Below the pieces are notes generated by a model that was not told the origin of the DNA, did not search any database, and saw only the letters and a list, made by a program, of their open reading frames with translations. The position numbers were made by a program, and so were the translations under genes. From Planctomycetota bacterium (lineage in GTDB: Bacteria > Planctomycetota > Phycisphaerae > Phycisphaerales > Phycisphaeraceae), in assembly GCA_026386955.1 (NCBI GenBank), contig JAPLMQ010000117.1:1-48321 (forward strand): 48,321 nucleotides of DNA, written 5' to 3'. Shown here piece after piece: positions 16,264-23,647 of this stretch. Each line of letters opens with the position of its first letter. The first letter of the stretch is position 1.

Positions 16264-17421
16264 TCACGCGCGGTTCCGGAGCAATTTCAAGGCGAGGCCC
16301 AGCACGAGCAGCGCCCCCCCGCCGACGATGACCCCGATCGTCGCGGGCGAGTATCGGCTGGGCATGGTGAGCGTCGCGACGGCGCTGGGCTTGTCGGCGC
16401 TCGGCGGCCTCCCGGGGCCGGCGTTGGCGGGGCGGCTGGCGGGCGGGCCGAGCGCGACGAGCTTGCCCTGGGCGTCGGCGCGGAACATCTGGTTGGCGAG
16501 CTGGTCGCGGACCATCGCCCCCGCGGGCCAGTCGATGCGGTAGAGGGCCGATTCGTTCGAGGGCGGGGCGATCTCGAAGTGGAGCATCCGCAGCGTCGAC
16601 GTGCGCGTGCCGACGCGCTCCTTGCCGTGGTAGTTGTAGCCGCGCCACTCCATCGCGTGGGGGATCCACAGGCCGTCGACCTGGCGGAAGTCGGAGCAGA
16701 GGATCTCCGTGGTGACCCGCCCGTCGAGCGAGAGGGCCTTGAGGCCGGTGAGCGCGTAGCCGACCTTGGGGTCGAAGGTCTGCGCGACCAGCGAGCTGTA
16801 GCTGGTGAGCGAGGAGATCTTCACCTGCCCGTCGTCGTTCTCGAGGAGGTCGGCCGCGCCGAAGTCGCCGGCCGAGGCGGGCTCGTCGCGCCCGAAGCGG
16901 CGCAGGCCCAGGGCGTATTCGACGGTGGTCCCCGGCTCGCGGGTCCGCGGGCTGATCATGCCGAAGGCGACGCGCTGCCCGGGAAGCTGGGTGCTGGACT
17001 CCACCCGGTTTTCGAGCAGCAGGTGGGTGGACTTCTCCGGGACGAAGCGCGACGGGCCGGGTGGAGTGGGTGGAGTGGGCCGGCGGGGCTGCGTGGAGGC
17101 GGGCCTTGTGGCTGCGGGCCTGGTGGTGGCGGGCCTCGTGGCGACGGGCAGCGCGTCGTCGGGCTCGGCGGCCGCGGACGCCCGCCGCTCGACGACGTGC
17201 TTCACCTTGCCGTCGAGGAACCAGAACTCCTCGTAGGTGGTGACGTCGCCGTCGGGGAGGTGCTGCACAACCTCGGCCCGGGCGACGCAGTTGCGCAGCT
17301 TCTCGATCCGGTCGACCAGGGCCTGCCGCGCGCCGGGGTCGACCGCGGCCGCGAGCGGCGCGGGAACGAGCGCGCCCAGCAACGCGAGGGCGAGCGTGAA
17401 TAGGGCTGTAATTCGGAGCAC
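16264..17421 (-). CDS. Exported LolA-like protein with C-terminal membrane anchor (385 aa)
   Basis: A GTG start at 17421 with GGAGG just upstream (short 4-nt spacing) gives a clean signal peptide (LRITALFTLALALLGALV, ending near LAAA). The next segment (DRIEKLRNCVARAEVVQHLP, TTYEEFWFLDGKVKHVVE) and the later YALTGLKALSLDGRVTTEIL with GLWIPHAMEWRGYN resemble the curved beta-sheet pattern of LolA/LolB-like or DUF-type outer-membrane lipoprotein sorting proteins. This assignment is tentative. A Thr/Arg/Pro/Ala repeat (ATRPATTRPAATRPA) sits near residues 100-125. The protein ends with one transmembrane helix (IGVIVGGGALLVLGLALKLL) and a short basic tail. An earlier Met in frame (17511) would put the signal peptide internally and is rejected. 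It is the first gene of the minus-strand envelope cluster. Confidence 0.75.
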   Translation of the reverse strand: MLRITALFTLALALLGALVPAPLAAAVDPGARQALVDRIEKLRNCVARAEVVQHLPDGDVTTYEEFWFLDGKVKHVVERRASAAAEPDDALPVATRPATTRPAATRPASTQPRRPTPPTPPGPSRFVPEKSTHLLLENRVESSTQLPGQRVAFGMISPRTREPGTTVEYALGLRRFGRDEPASAGDFGAADLLENDDGQVKISSLTSYSSLVAQTFDPKVGYALTGLKALSLDGRVTTEILCSDFRQVDGLWIPHAMEWRGYNYHGKERVGTRTSTLRMLHFEIAPPSNESALYRIDWPAGAMVRDQLANQMFRADAQGKLVALGPPASRPANAGPGRPPSADKPSAVATLTMPSRYSPATIGVIVGGGALLVLGLALKLLRNRA

Positions 17422-17551
17422 AGCGCCTCCCGAAACCCGGGCTCGAGGGTGCGTCACGACGTGGCCCGGATCGAACCACGCTAACCGCACGGATGAAGCA
17501 GGGCAATGCAAAACCGCTGAATGGCTCGTTGTGTCGCCTGAGCAACGCGCT

Positions 17552-17730
17552 GCCCCTCTCCCTCCGGGAGAGGGTGGCCGGTACTCCGGCCGGGTGAGGG
17601 CGTGGGGGACGGAAGGCTCCCGGTCATCACACCAGGCGCAAGCGGCATTTTCCGGCCATTTTGTTGACTCACGCCCTCACCCGTCCCGGATGAGTACATC
17701 CGTGCCACCCTCTCACGGAGGGAGAGGGGC
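17552..17730. repeat. 179-bp inverted-repeat element (MITE-like) with CCTCTCCCTCCG arms
   Basis: The two ends (17552-about 17610 and about 17672-17730) are imperfect inverted copies about 55-65 nt long: GCCCCTCTCCCTCCGKGAGA, then GGGTGGC and, further in, GGGTGAGGGCGTG. The middle is AT-richer than the flanks. It fills the gap between the divergent LolA-like and small membrane protein genes. No coding capacity is visible, and no target duplication was recognised. Confidence 0.8.
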
Positions 17731-17767
17731 AGACGACGCGCCTCCGCCCCCAAGTATGATTTCCGCC

Positions 17768-18136
17768 ATGAAGCCCGCCTACGACGAGGAGTCGACCGGC
17801 TGCGGCCTGCTCGTCCTCGCCTACATCCTGGGGTCCTACCTCTTCGTCCTGCCGTCGCTGGCCACCGGCGAATGGTCTTGGCCGATCGTCCTGGCGCCGA
17901 TCGCCCTCCCCATCCTCTGCCCGCTCGGGTGGATGCTCCTGAACAACAGCGAGGTCGGCACGACGCTCCCCTTCATGCTCGCAGCCACGTTCGGCTGGTT
18001 CGCCTCGATCGGCGGGACGTGGGGCATGCTCACGTGGCGACGCTGCCGTCTCAACGCCCCCCGCGTGGTGGGCGTGGTCCTCCTGCTCGCCGCCGCCGGC
18101 GCCTGGGTTTTCCTGTTGGTCGGCGGGCCGCTTTGA
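17768..18136 (+). CDS. Small four-helix membrane protein (122 aa)
   Basis: No family is recognised. After an acidic start (MKPAYDEESTG) there are four hydrophobic segments: about 11-31 (CGLLVLAYILGSYLFVLPSL), 38-58 (PIVLAPIALPILCPLGWMLL), 65-86 (TLPFMLAATFGWFASIGGTW) and 99-120 (VVGVVLLLAAAGAWVFLLVG), with a basic loop (TWRRCRL) before the last. It is therefore an integral inner-membrane protein. No clear Shine-Dalgarno precedes the ATG; instead TATGAT ends 7 nt before it (17755-17760), which would place the transcript start at or next to the ATG, so a leaderless mRNA is possible. The region just upstream is the 179-bp inverted-repeat element. Confidence 0.7.
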   Translation: MKPAYDEESTGCGLLVLAYILGSYLFVLPSLATGEWSWPIVLAPIALPILCPLGWMLLNNSEVGTTLPFMLAATFGWFASIGGTWGMLTWRRCRLNAPRVVGVVLLLAAAGAWVFLLVGGPL

Positions 18137-18202
18137 CCTTCCAGACGCACCGCACGCCCGTGTAAAATGCCCTCGCCGCTCACGGCCAGGACTGGACTCC
18201 TC

Positions 18203-18985
18203 ATGAAACTCTCCCCCCTTCAGATCCAGCATTACGAGACCTTCGGCTACCTCATCGTGCGCGACTTCCTCGCCCCCGCGCGGCTCGAGGCGCTGCGCGA
18301 CGCCGTGACCCGGCTCAAGACGCAGGAGTCGGGCGAGGCCGATCCGCTCAAGCACCGCGGGCGCGTGCTGGGGATGTTCCACAAGGACCCCGTGCTGCTC
18401 GACCTGTTCGACGACGCCGACCTGAGCGAGATCGCGGCGACGCTGCTGCGCGACGAGCGCCCGGTGCGGTTCCTGGGCGACGAATACACCAGCTACTCCG
18501 CCCCGGCCGACTGGCACTGCGACATGCTCAACGCCGAGCCGTTCGAGTCGCTGAAGTTCGGGTTCTACCTCGACGACCTCTCGCGCGGCGGCTGCCTGCG
18601 CGTCGTGCCGGGCAGCCACACGAAGGAACTCTCTGCCAAGGTCGACGCCTACCGCGCGATGTCCAAAGAGCCCCCGCCCGAGATCGACGGGGCCTACTCC
18701 TGCATGACCAACCCGGGCGACCTGCTGGTCTTCAACCTCAAGCTCTGGCACCAGGGGACGGCCAACGCGCCCGGCACGCACCGGCGGGTGATCTTCTGGT
18801 CCCTCGGGCAGGAGCACGAGACGTTCAACACCTGGGCCCGGAATTTCCACGACAAGGTCGGCCGCGGGAAGGAGGACGAGCCGTGGCCGACGTCGATCCT
18901 CGACCATCCGCCGGCGCGGCGGCGGGCGTTGTTGGAGGTCTATCCCGAGGGGACGCGCAAGCAAGCGGAGTTGGCGAAGGTGTGA
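18203..18985 (+). CDS. Phytanoyl-CoA dioxygenase (PhyH) family Fe(II)/2-oxoglutarate oxygenase
   Basis: A 260-aa protein, typical of bacterial PhyH. It opens with the family pattern LSPLQIQHYETFGYLIVRDF. The iron triad is visible: H-x-D in DWHCDML (about residues 109-113) and the distal His in LKLWHQGTANAP, followed by the Arg of THRRVIFW that holds 2-oxoglutarate. GGCLRVVPGSH is the family loop between them. Known members hydroxylate lipids or small metabolites in the cytoplasm; the substrate here is unknown. The ATG at 18203 begins right at the homology; an upstream ATG at 18167 lies inside a likely -10 sequence (TGTAAAAT, 18161-18168) and is rejected. The stop is 15 nt before a 188-bp inverted-repeat element. 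Confidence 0.9.
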   Translation: MKLSPLQIQHYETFGYLIVRDFLAPARLEALRDAVTRLKTQESGEADPLKHRGRVLGMFHKDPVLLDLFDDADLSEIAATLLRDERPVRFLGDEYTSYSAPADWHCDMLNAEPFESLKFGFYLDDLSRGGCLRVVPGSHTKELSAKVDAYRAMSKEPPPEIDGAYSCMTNPGDLLVFNLKLWHQGTANAPGTHRRVIFWSLGQEHETFNTWARNFHDKVGRGKEDEPWPTSILDHPPARRRALLEVYPEGTRKQAELAKV

Positions 18986-19000
18986 GGCGCGGAGCCTTGT

Positions 19001-19188
19001 CTGGTGCCACATTTCATCGTACTCGTGACATGTGTCTTCGAGCCGCCACGCGATGCCGTTGATGTAGGCGTAAACCGCTTGAATTCGAGCGTTTTTCTCG
19101 ATCCCGGCTGATTGCCTTGATCTGCCGCGAGCCCAATCGATTTCCGTTGACCGGCACATGTCACGAGTACGATGACATGTGGCACCAG
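19001..19188. mobile_element. 188-bp MITE-like element with 34-bp terminal inverted repeats
   Basis: Positions 19001-19034 and 19155-19188 are inverted copies with a single mismatch in 34 bp (outer ends CTGGTGCCACAT; inner ends ACTCGTGACATGTG). The 120-bp interior has no full gene; a short minus-strand frame (IQAVYAYINGIAWRLED) is open through it. Such near-perfect long terminal repeats on a small non-coding core point to a miniature inverted-repeat transposable element that moved recently. It sits between the PhyH gene and the alpha/beta hydrolase, and its transcript would form a long hairpin. Confidence 0.85.
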
Positions 19189-19211
19189 AGTTCGGACCGC
19201 GAGCAAAACCC

Positions 19212-20159
19212 ATGGCCAAATCCCTTTCATCAAGATCCACCACCTCGAAATCCGACGGCCACTCCAAGGGCCGCGCCGCGCTCTACGCCCTGCTGGGCGA
19301 CCTGCCTCCGCGCCATCGCCCCATCGGCTCCAAGCTGGTCAGCTCCACCGAGGAGCACGGCTATGTGCTGGAGCGGCTCACGCTCGACCTCAACGGGATC
19401 GAGCCGGTGAGCGCCTATTTCGTCCGCCCCGCCGGCGCAAGCGGGCCGCTGCCCTGCGTGCTCTACAACCACTCGCACGGCGGAAAATACGGGATCGGCA
19501 AGGATGAACTCATCCGCGAACGCGACGGCGTGCAGTCGCCGACCTACGCGATCGACCTCACCCGCCGCGGCTACTGCGCCCTGTGCATCGACACTTGGGC
19601 CTTCGGCGAGCGGCGCGGGCGCAGCGAGGGCGAGATCTTCAAGCTGATGCTCTGGCAGGGCCAAATCATGTGGGGCATGATGGTTTACGACTCGCTCCGC
19701 GCGATCGACTATCTTACCACGCGGCCGGATGTCGACGCCAAGCGGATCGGCACGATGGGGCTGTCGATGGGCAGCACGATGGCGTGGTGGACCGCCGCGC
19801 TCGACCCGCGCGTCAAGGCCTGCGTCGACCTGCTCTGCCTCACCGACTACCAGGCGTTGATCAAGGCCCAGGGGCTCAACGGGCACGGCTACTACTACTT
19901 CGTCCCGGGCCTGCTCAAGCACTTCACGGCGGCGCAGATCAACGCGATGATCGCGCCCCGGCCGCACCTGAGCATCGCGGGGATCTACGACGGCCTCACC
20001 CCTGCCGAGGGGCTCGAACGCATCGACCGCGAGCTGCGGAAAACCTACGGCTCGATGCAGGCCTCGAAGGCGTGGCGGTTGATGGCGCTCCCGATCGCGC
20101 ACTACGAAACCGCGGAGGCCCGCGCGGCGACGTTGGCGTGGTTCGACCAGTGGCTGTAA
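19212..20159 (+). CDS. Alpha/beta hydrolase, acetyl-xylan-esterase / dienelactone hydrolase-like
   Basis: A 315-aa serine hydrolase. The nucleophile elbow is GLSMGS (about residues 194-199) inside [17 protein letters not shown]. An oxyanion-type HSHGG motif follows YN at about residue 80, and the conserved [15 protein letters not shown] strand is present. The likely acid is the Asp of [13 protein letters not shown] and the likely base the His of [10 protein letters not shown]. These features match large-lid esterases of the Abhydrolase_7 / acetyl-xylan-esterase type, so removal of acyl groups from sugars is a reasonable inference. No signal peptide is visible. ATG 19212 is used; an earlier in-frame Met lies within the terminal repeat of the MITE. 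The element may separate or replace its native promoter. Confidence 0.87.
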   Translation: MAKSLSSRSTTSKSDGHSKGRAALYALLGDLPPRHRPIGSKLVSSTEEHGYVLERLTLDLNGIEPVSAYFVRPAGASGPLPCVLYNHSHGGKYGIGKDELIRERDGVQSPTYAIDLTRRGYCALCIDTWAFGERRGRSEGEIFKLMLWQGQIMWGMMVYDSLRAIDYLTTRPDVDAKRIGTMGLSMGSTMAWWTAALDPRVKACVDLLCLTDYQALIKAQGLNGHGYYYFVPGLLKHFTAAQINAMIAPRPHLSIAGIYDGLTPAEGLERIDRELRKTYGSMQASKAWRLMALPIAHYETAEARAATLAWFDQWL

Positions 20160-20720
20160 GTCGTTGAAATCGACGCGCGGACGAGCGCTGCAAGTCGTTT
20201 GTTTTTGCGCGCGGCTGCGGGCCGGGGGTGGCGCTTCGGGGGTCGGAACCGGGGGCTTCTCAGGGCCCAGGAAAATAAACGCGCCTCCCTGTATACCTGC
20301 ACAAGTGTCCGGCCAAATCCGGACAAGCGTGGGTTCTCCACCGCTTTGGAGGGCGAATTTTCACGAATTTCGTGGAATCATACACATGAAATCTTGCTGA
20401 TTTTCGGGTGAAAATGGTGCCGCTCTCGTTCCGCCGACCACCTGTGAACGTCCCACGGAAGTTACGCGGCTGCCCCAAAGAACCTGTGGATTGCGCTCGC
20501 CTCCAGGACATGGGCAACCATCCCCCGAATGCGGTGGCGGCCGAGAAGCATTTACGAGAAATTGAATTGTGAATACGAGCGACTTGCCGGGGCTTCGATG
20601 TGGCCTTGCGGCCTTGAGACCCATTTTCAGAAATGAGATTTGGGATGAATGAGGCGCCTCGCCCTCCCGCGCCCCGCGCGGAGAGCGGGCAGGAGCGAAC
20701 GGCGGGCGCTTGCCGCGCGC
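20160..20720. other. Intergenic region, 561 nt, with one shared hairpin repeat
   Basis: No convincing gene is seen. It lies between the 3' ends of the hydrolase (plus) and the ATP-grasp gene (minus). It contains the repeat at 20271-20327. The stretch after it (20335-20450) is clearly AT-richer than the genome average. Open minus-strand frames here lack ribosome binding sites. Confidence 0.5.
20271..20327. repeat. Hairpin repeat, copy 1 (TGTCCGG-CCAAAT-CCGGACA)
   Basis: About 55 nt, nearly identical to 42607-42662: an A-rich start, GCGCCTCC, CTGTA, then GCACAAG and a 7-bp hairpin (20306-20325, loop CCAAAT). Both copies lie a short distance downstream of a plus-strand stop codon. It may be a dispersed repeat or an unusual transcript-end hairpin. 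Confidence 0.75.
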
Positions 20721-21965
20721 TCAGCCTTGCGAGGAGATGCCCGACCGCGGGCGGGCCGGCGGACGGCCGCCACGGGCGCGGGCGGTGTCCTTGATCCCCT
20801 CGGGATTCGCGAGGCTCTCCGCGAGGCTGGGGGCGACGGTGGGCGCGCCGACGGGCCTCGCGAGCGGCGGCTTGCTGGCGAGGCGCTGGAGCAGGACCGG
20901 CAGCGGGTCGCCCACGCTGAAGCGCCAGGCGGCGCGGGTCATCGGAGGCAGGCCGTCGAGCGGCGTGACCTGCCCGCGGGCCAAGGCGCGCAGCCACGCG
21001 CGCGGGCCCAGGCCGATGTTGGTGCACTCGCCCGCGATGGGCGCGAAGGGCCAGTCGGCGGTCTGCTTGGCGGCGATGCGCACGCCCAAGGCGGGGAAAT
21101 TCACGCCCGCCCAATGCTTGTAGAGGAGCGTCGCGGTGAAGCGCGGGTTGCACTCGAGCATGATCCACCGACCGGTGCGGTCGTCGCGGATCATGTCGAA
21201 GTCGGCCATGCCGCTGAAGTTCGTGTGGGCGGTGATGAGCTGGGCCATTCGGAACGGGACGGGGTCGGCCAGGAAGGTCATCGGCTCGCCCTTGGGGTCG
21301 CGCTGCTGAAGCGTCCAGGCGCGGATCTGCCCGCGGTCGGCGAGGATCGCGAGCGAGCCGGTGCGCCCCGGGAAGAATTCCTGCACGAGCCGCGGCGAGC
21401 CATACTCCAGGTCGCGCTTGAGCTCCTCGGCGGAGTTCGCCAGCCAGACGCCCACGCTGCTCGCCTGGTCGCGCGGCTTGACGACCACGGGGTAGGCCAA
21501 GTTGAGGTCGTCGACGTGTTCGGGGCGCTCGAGCAGGAACGTCCGCGGCTGGGGGACGCCCAGCTCGTCGAGCAGGTGGTAGAAGGTCCACTTGTCGTGG
21601 AGGCGGAGCAGGGTCTCGCTGGTGGAGATCGGGAAGAGCGTGACATCGTTGAGCCGGCTGCGGTGCTCGGCGATGAAGAGCGTGGACTCGAGGTCGGCGG
21701 GGACGACGACGTCGATGCGGTTGCGGCGGCAGTAGGCGGCGATCTGGTGCGCCAGGTGGGGCGAGAGGGTGAGCAGGTCTTCCCGGCGGACGGGGATGAA
21801 GCGGGCGCAGTGGCGCGACACGCGGCAGAGGGACCAGAAGTGGGTGCCCATCACGTGGCAGGTGTGCCCCGCCTGGGAGAGGCAGGCGCTGACGCGGTAG
21901 CCGAACTGGGGGATGTCGGCGAGCACCAGGATGCGCAGGTTTTCCGGAAACTTCCTCGTCGCCAT
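20721..21965 (-). CDS. ATP-grasp carboxylate ligase family protein (414 aa)
   Basis: The N-terminal pre-ATP-grasp domain (LRILVLADIPQFGYRVSACL, then VDVVVPADLESTLFIAE-like text) is followed by the ATP-grasp fold: KWTFYHLLDELGVPQPRTFL, the lysine loop YPVVVKPRDQASSVGVWLA, RLVQEFFPG, and the metal-binding strand WIMLECNPRF (Glu and Asn). This is the architecture of carbamoyl-phosphate-synthase-like / D-Ala-D-Ala-ligase-like enzymes that join a carboxylate to an amine or thiol using ATP. The specific substrates are not evident. The C-terminal about 60 residues are Ala/Pro/Arg-rich and probably disordered. The ATG at 21965 opens the homologous region. The gene stands alone, between the AT-rich spacer and the repeat cluster at 22197-22541. 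Confidence 0.85.
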   Translation of the reverse strand: MATRKFPENLRILVLADIPQFGYRVSACLSQAGHTCHVMGTHFWSLCRVSRHCARFIPVRREDLLTLSPHLAHQIAAYCRRNRIDVVVPADLESTLFIAEHRSRLNDVTLFPISTSETLLRLHDKWTFYHLLDELGVPQPRTFLLERPEHVDDLNLAYPVVVKPRDQASSVGVWLANSAEELKRDLEYGSPRLVQEFFPGRTGSLAILADRGQIRAWTLQQRDPKGEPMTFLADPVPFRMAQLITAHTNFSGMADFDMIRDDRTGRWIMLECNPRFTATLLYKHWAGVNFPALGVRIAAKQTADWPFAPIAGECTNIGLGPRAWLRALARGQVTPLDGLPPMTRAAWRFSVGDPLPVLLQRLASKPPLARPVGAPTVAPSLAESLANPEGIKDTARARGGRPPARPRSGISSQG

Positions 21966-22196
21966 GAATGACGGCGGCCGCGCACGCGGGCCTCTCCCAC
22001 TCCCACCATCCGGCCCGTCGACAACGAGCCCGTTCAGGGGGGCCTCGTTGGATCGACAGGGGTTCCAAAGCAGTTTAGGGAGGGTGGCGGAAGGAGGGTC
22101 GCGGAGGCTCGGGCGGGTGCGGTGGTTCCGCCTCGGCAGGCTGGGAAGAGGGTTGGAGGATGGCTATCGGACGCGGGGATGGGGGTTGTGGGGTGT

Positions 22197-22541
22197 TGTT
22201 GGCGGGTAGCGCAAGGCGGCGGAGGTTGGTCTTCGTTCCCATCAGGCGAAAGGCTGATCGGAGCCGAGCAGGCTTTCTTGCGACGCTTGTATTTCAGGGC
22301 CAAAGGCCCGTCTTATACCAGCCTAGGGCGAAGCCCTAGGACCATCGGCGCCTCTTTGAATTCGAGGGCTGAAAGCCCGTTTTATTCGGCCTTCGGACAC
22401 AGGATAAAACGGGCCTTCAGCCCTTCATTCGCTCTTCGACACAGGCACCTAGGGCTGCGCCCTAGGCTGGTATAAAACGGGCCTTTGGCCCTACAAACAA
22501 ATCGAAGACCAACCTCCGTCGCTTGCGCGTCCGGCCAACAA
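22197..22541. repeat. 345-bp composite inverted-repeat element
   Basis: The outer ends (22197-22235 and 22501-22541) are inverted copies about 39-41 nt long with a few differences: TTGTTGGCSGG, GCGCAAG, then CGGAGGTTGGTCTTCG. They share the TTGTTRGCCGGA-GCGCAAGCG signature with the element at 25036-25222 and the solo copy at 36258. Nested inside is a second palindromic element (22296-22492). The element fills the gap between the ATP-grasp gene and the prepilin-like gene (both minus strand). No gene is seen in it or in the flanking 21966-22196. Confidence 0.75.
22296..22492. repeat. 197-bp nested palindromic element (AGGGCCAAAGGCCC / CCTAGGGC modules)
   Basis: Outer arms 22296-22340 and 22448-22492 (45 nt) are inverted copies with two or three mismatches and a near-identical order: AGGGCCAAAGGCCCGT, a TTATACCAG link, then CCTAGGGCGAAGCCCTAGG. 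Inner arms (about 22365-22385 and 22404-22424) are AGGGCTGAAAGCCCGTTTTA and its inverse. Each module is itself a small palindrome, so the whole can fold as a branched hairpin. Similar AGGGCTGAA-GCCC repeats are common in planctomycete genomes (recalled, not searched). Confidence 0.82.
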
Positions 22542-22551
22542 TGCGATGCGC

Positions 22552-23472
22552 TCAGAACTGATTGATGTCCGCGTAGAGCGTGGGGAGGCTGGGGTTGTTG
22601 TTGTCGGCCAGGACGTTCCCGCGGGGGAAGACGTCGCCGGCGACGGGGGCGGCATGGCCGTCGGCGAAGGTGGTGTTGGCGGTGGCGACCTTGCCGGGGT
22701 GGCGGTAGCCGATGCGCGAGTCGGTGACGCCGATGCGGTTCTGGTTCTGCTTGCCGGCGTAGAGGCCGTCGGCGACGACGATGAGCGTCGAGGGGCGCTG
22801 GATGGCGGCGGTCTTGGTGGTCGTCATGAACGGCCCGCCGGGCTGCACGCCGTAGCCGACGGAGGAGGTGAAGAACTTGTTGGCCTTGAAGGTGGTGACG
22901 GTGCCGACGGGGTTGTCGGAGTTGATCCAATAGCTGACGCGGAAAATGCTGTTGAAGCCCTGGGCGGGGATGGTGGTGGCGATGTTGGAGGTGCCCGAGA
23001 CGCTGCGGATGTTGGGCCAGTCCATCCAGCCCTTGGGGTTGTCGGGGTTGCTGCCGGTCTGCCCGCCGAGCATGCCCTCGACGTTGACGGTGTCGGGGCA
23101 GGTGAGGACCGAGCCGGTGAGCCCGCGGCCAGCGGGGATGTAGCCCGCGCGCTCGAGGATGGGGCCCCAGCCGTCGAGGTACGTCCCGCCGTTGGAGACG
23201 GCGAGCGGGTCGGAGGCGCCGCCCGTGCCGACCATGTTGTAGGAGGGGATGACGCACTCGTTGAAGTCGGTGCTGTAGGTGGTGGTGGCGATGGCGATCT
23301 GCTTGCAGTTGGAGAGGCAGGTCGAGGCGCGGGCGGTCTGGCGGGCGTTGCCGAGCGCGGGCAGGAGGATGCCCACGAGCAGCGCGATGATGGAGATGAC
23401 GACGAGCAGTTCGATGAGGGTGAAGCCGGCGCGGCGCGAGGCGGGGCGAAGCGAACGAATGGAGGTGGGCAT
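22552..23472 (-). CDS. Prepilin-type cleavage/methylation protein with FADGH C-terminal module (306 aa)
   Basis: After a short basic leader ([10 protein letters not shown]) comes [20 protein letters not shown], the prepilin motif with Glu at +5, then the amphipathic continuation [20 protein letters not shown]. The mature exported domain (about residues 45-306) ends with a canonical [14 protein letters not shown] turn (about residues 270-283), the planctomycete H-X9-DG-like pattern preceded by YRHPGK. Start 23472 is chosen because it leaves a normal 15-residue leader; the open frame extends to 23619 but that would bury the motif. Only a weak GGGAAC precedes the start. A role in a surface or secretion filament is the family-level expectation. 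It may follow the beta-propeller gene in a transcript, but a perfect 30-bp palindrome lies between them. Confidence 0.9.
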   Translation of the reverse strand: MPTSIRSLRPASRRAGFTLIELLVVISIIALLVGILLPALGNARQTARASTCLSNCKQIAIATTTYSTDFNECVIPSYNMVGTGGASDPLAVSNGGTYLDGWGPILERAGYIPAGRGLTGSVLTCPDTVNVEGMLGGQTGSNPDNPKGWMDWPNIRSVSGTSNIATTIPAQGFNSIFRVSYWINSDNPVGTVTTFKANKFFTSSVGYGVQPGGPFMTTTKTAAIQRPSTLIVVADGLYAGKQNQNRIGVTDSRIGYRHPGKVATANTTFADGHAAPVAGDVFPRGNVLADNNNPSLPTLYADINQF

Positions 23473-23593
23473 GAAGGCGTTCCCGGGGTGGGTGTGGGCG
23501 GAACAACGCGTGGATGCGAGTGCAATTGATACCGCACGGCGAAAAGGCGATGCAAGAATTGCAAATTGATGGAGGGAAAAACGCCTGGGCGCA

Positions 23594-23623
23594 AAGGATG
23601 GACAACTTAAGTTGTCCATCCTT
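23594..23623. promoter_or_regulatory. Perfect 30-bp palindrome (terminator stem or operator)
   Basis: Both 15-nt halves (AAGGATGGACAACTT) match without a mismatch or spacer; the centre is 23608/23609. It lies 24 nt downstream of the beta-propeller stop and 121 nt upstream of the prepilin-like start (both minus strand). On the minus strand a TTTTT run follows about 13 nt later. It can be an intrinsic terminator, or a dimeric repressor site for the prepilin-like gene. Confidence 0.8.
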
Positions 23624-23647
23624 CATCACGACAATTCTTCGACTTCG

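Noticed and set aside
19035..19154. Short frame (IQAVYAYINGIAWRLED) inside the 188-bp element as a transposase remnant
   Set aside because: Too short and not recognisable as any transposase family; the element is treated as non-coding.
20361..20624. An 87-codon minus-strand frame in the AT-richer spacer
   Set aside because: No ribosome binding site, atypical composition and no recognisable pattern.
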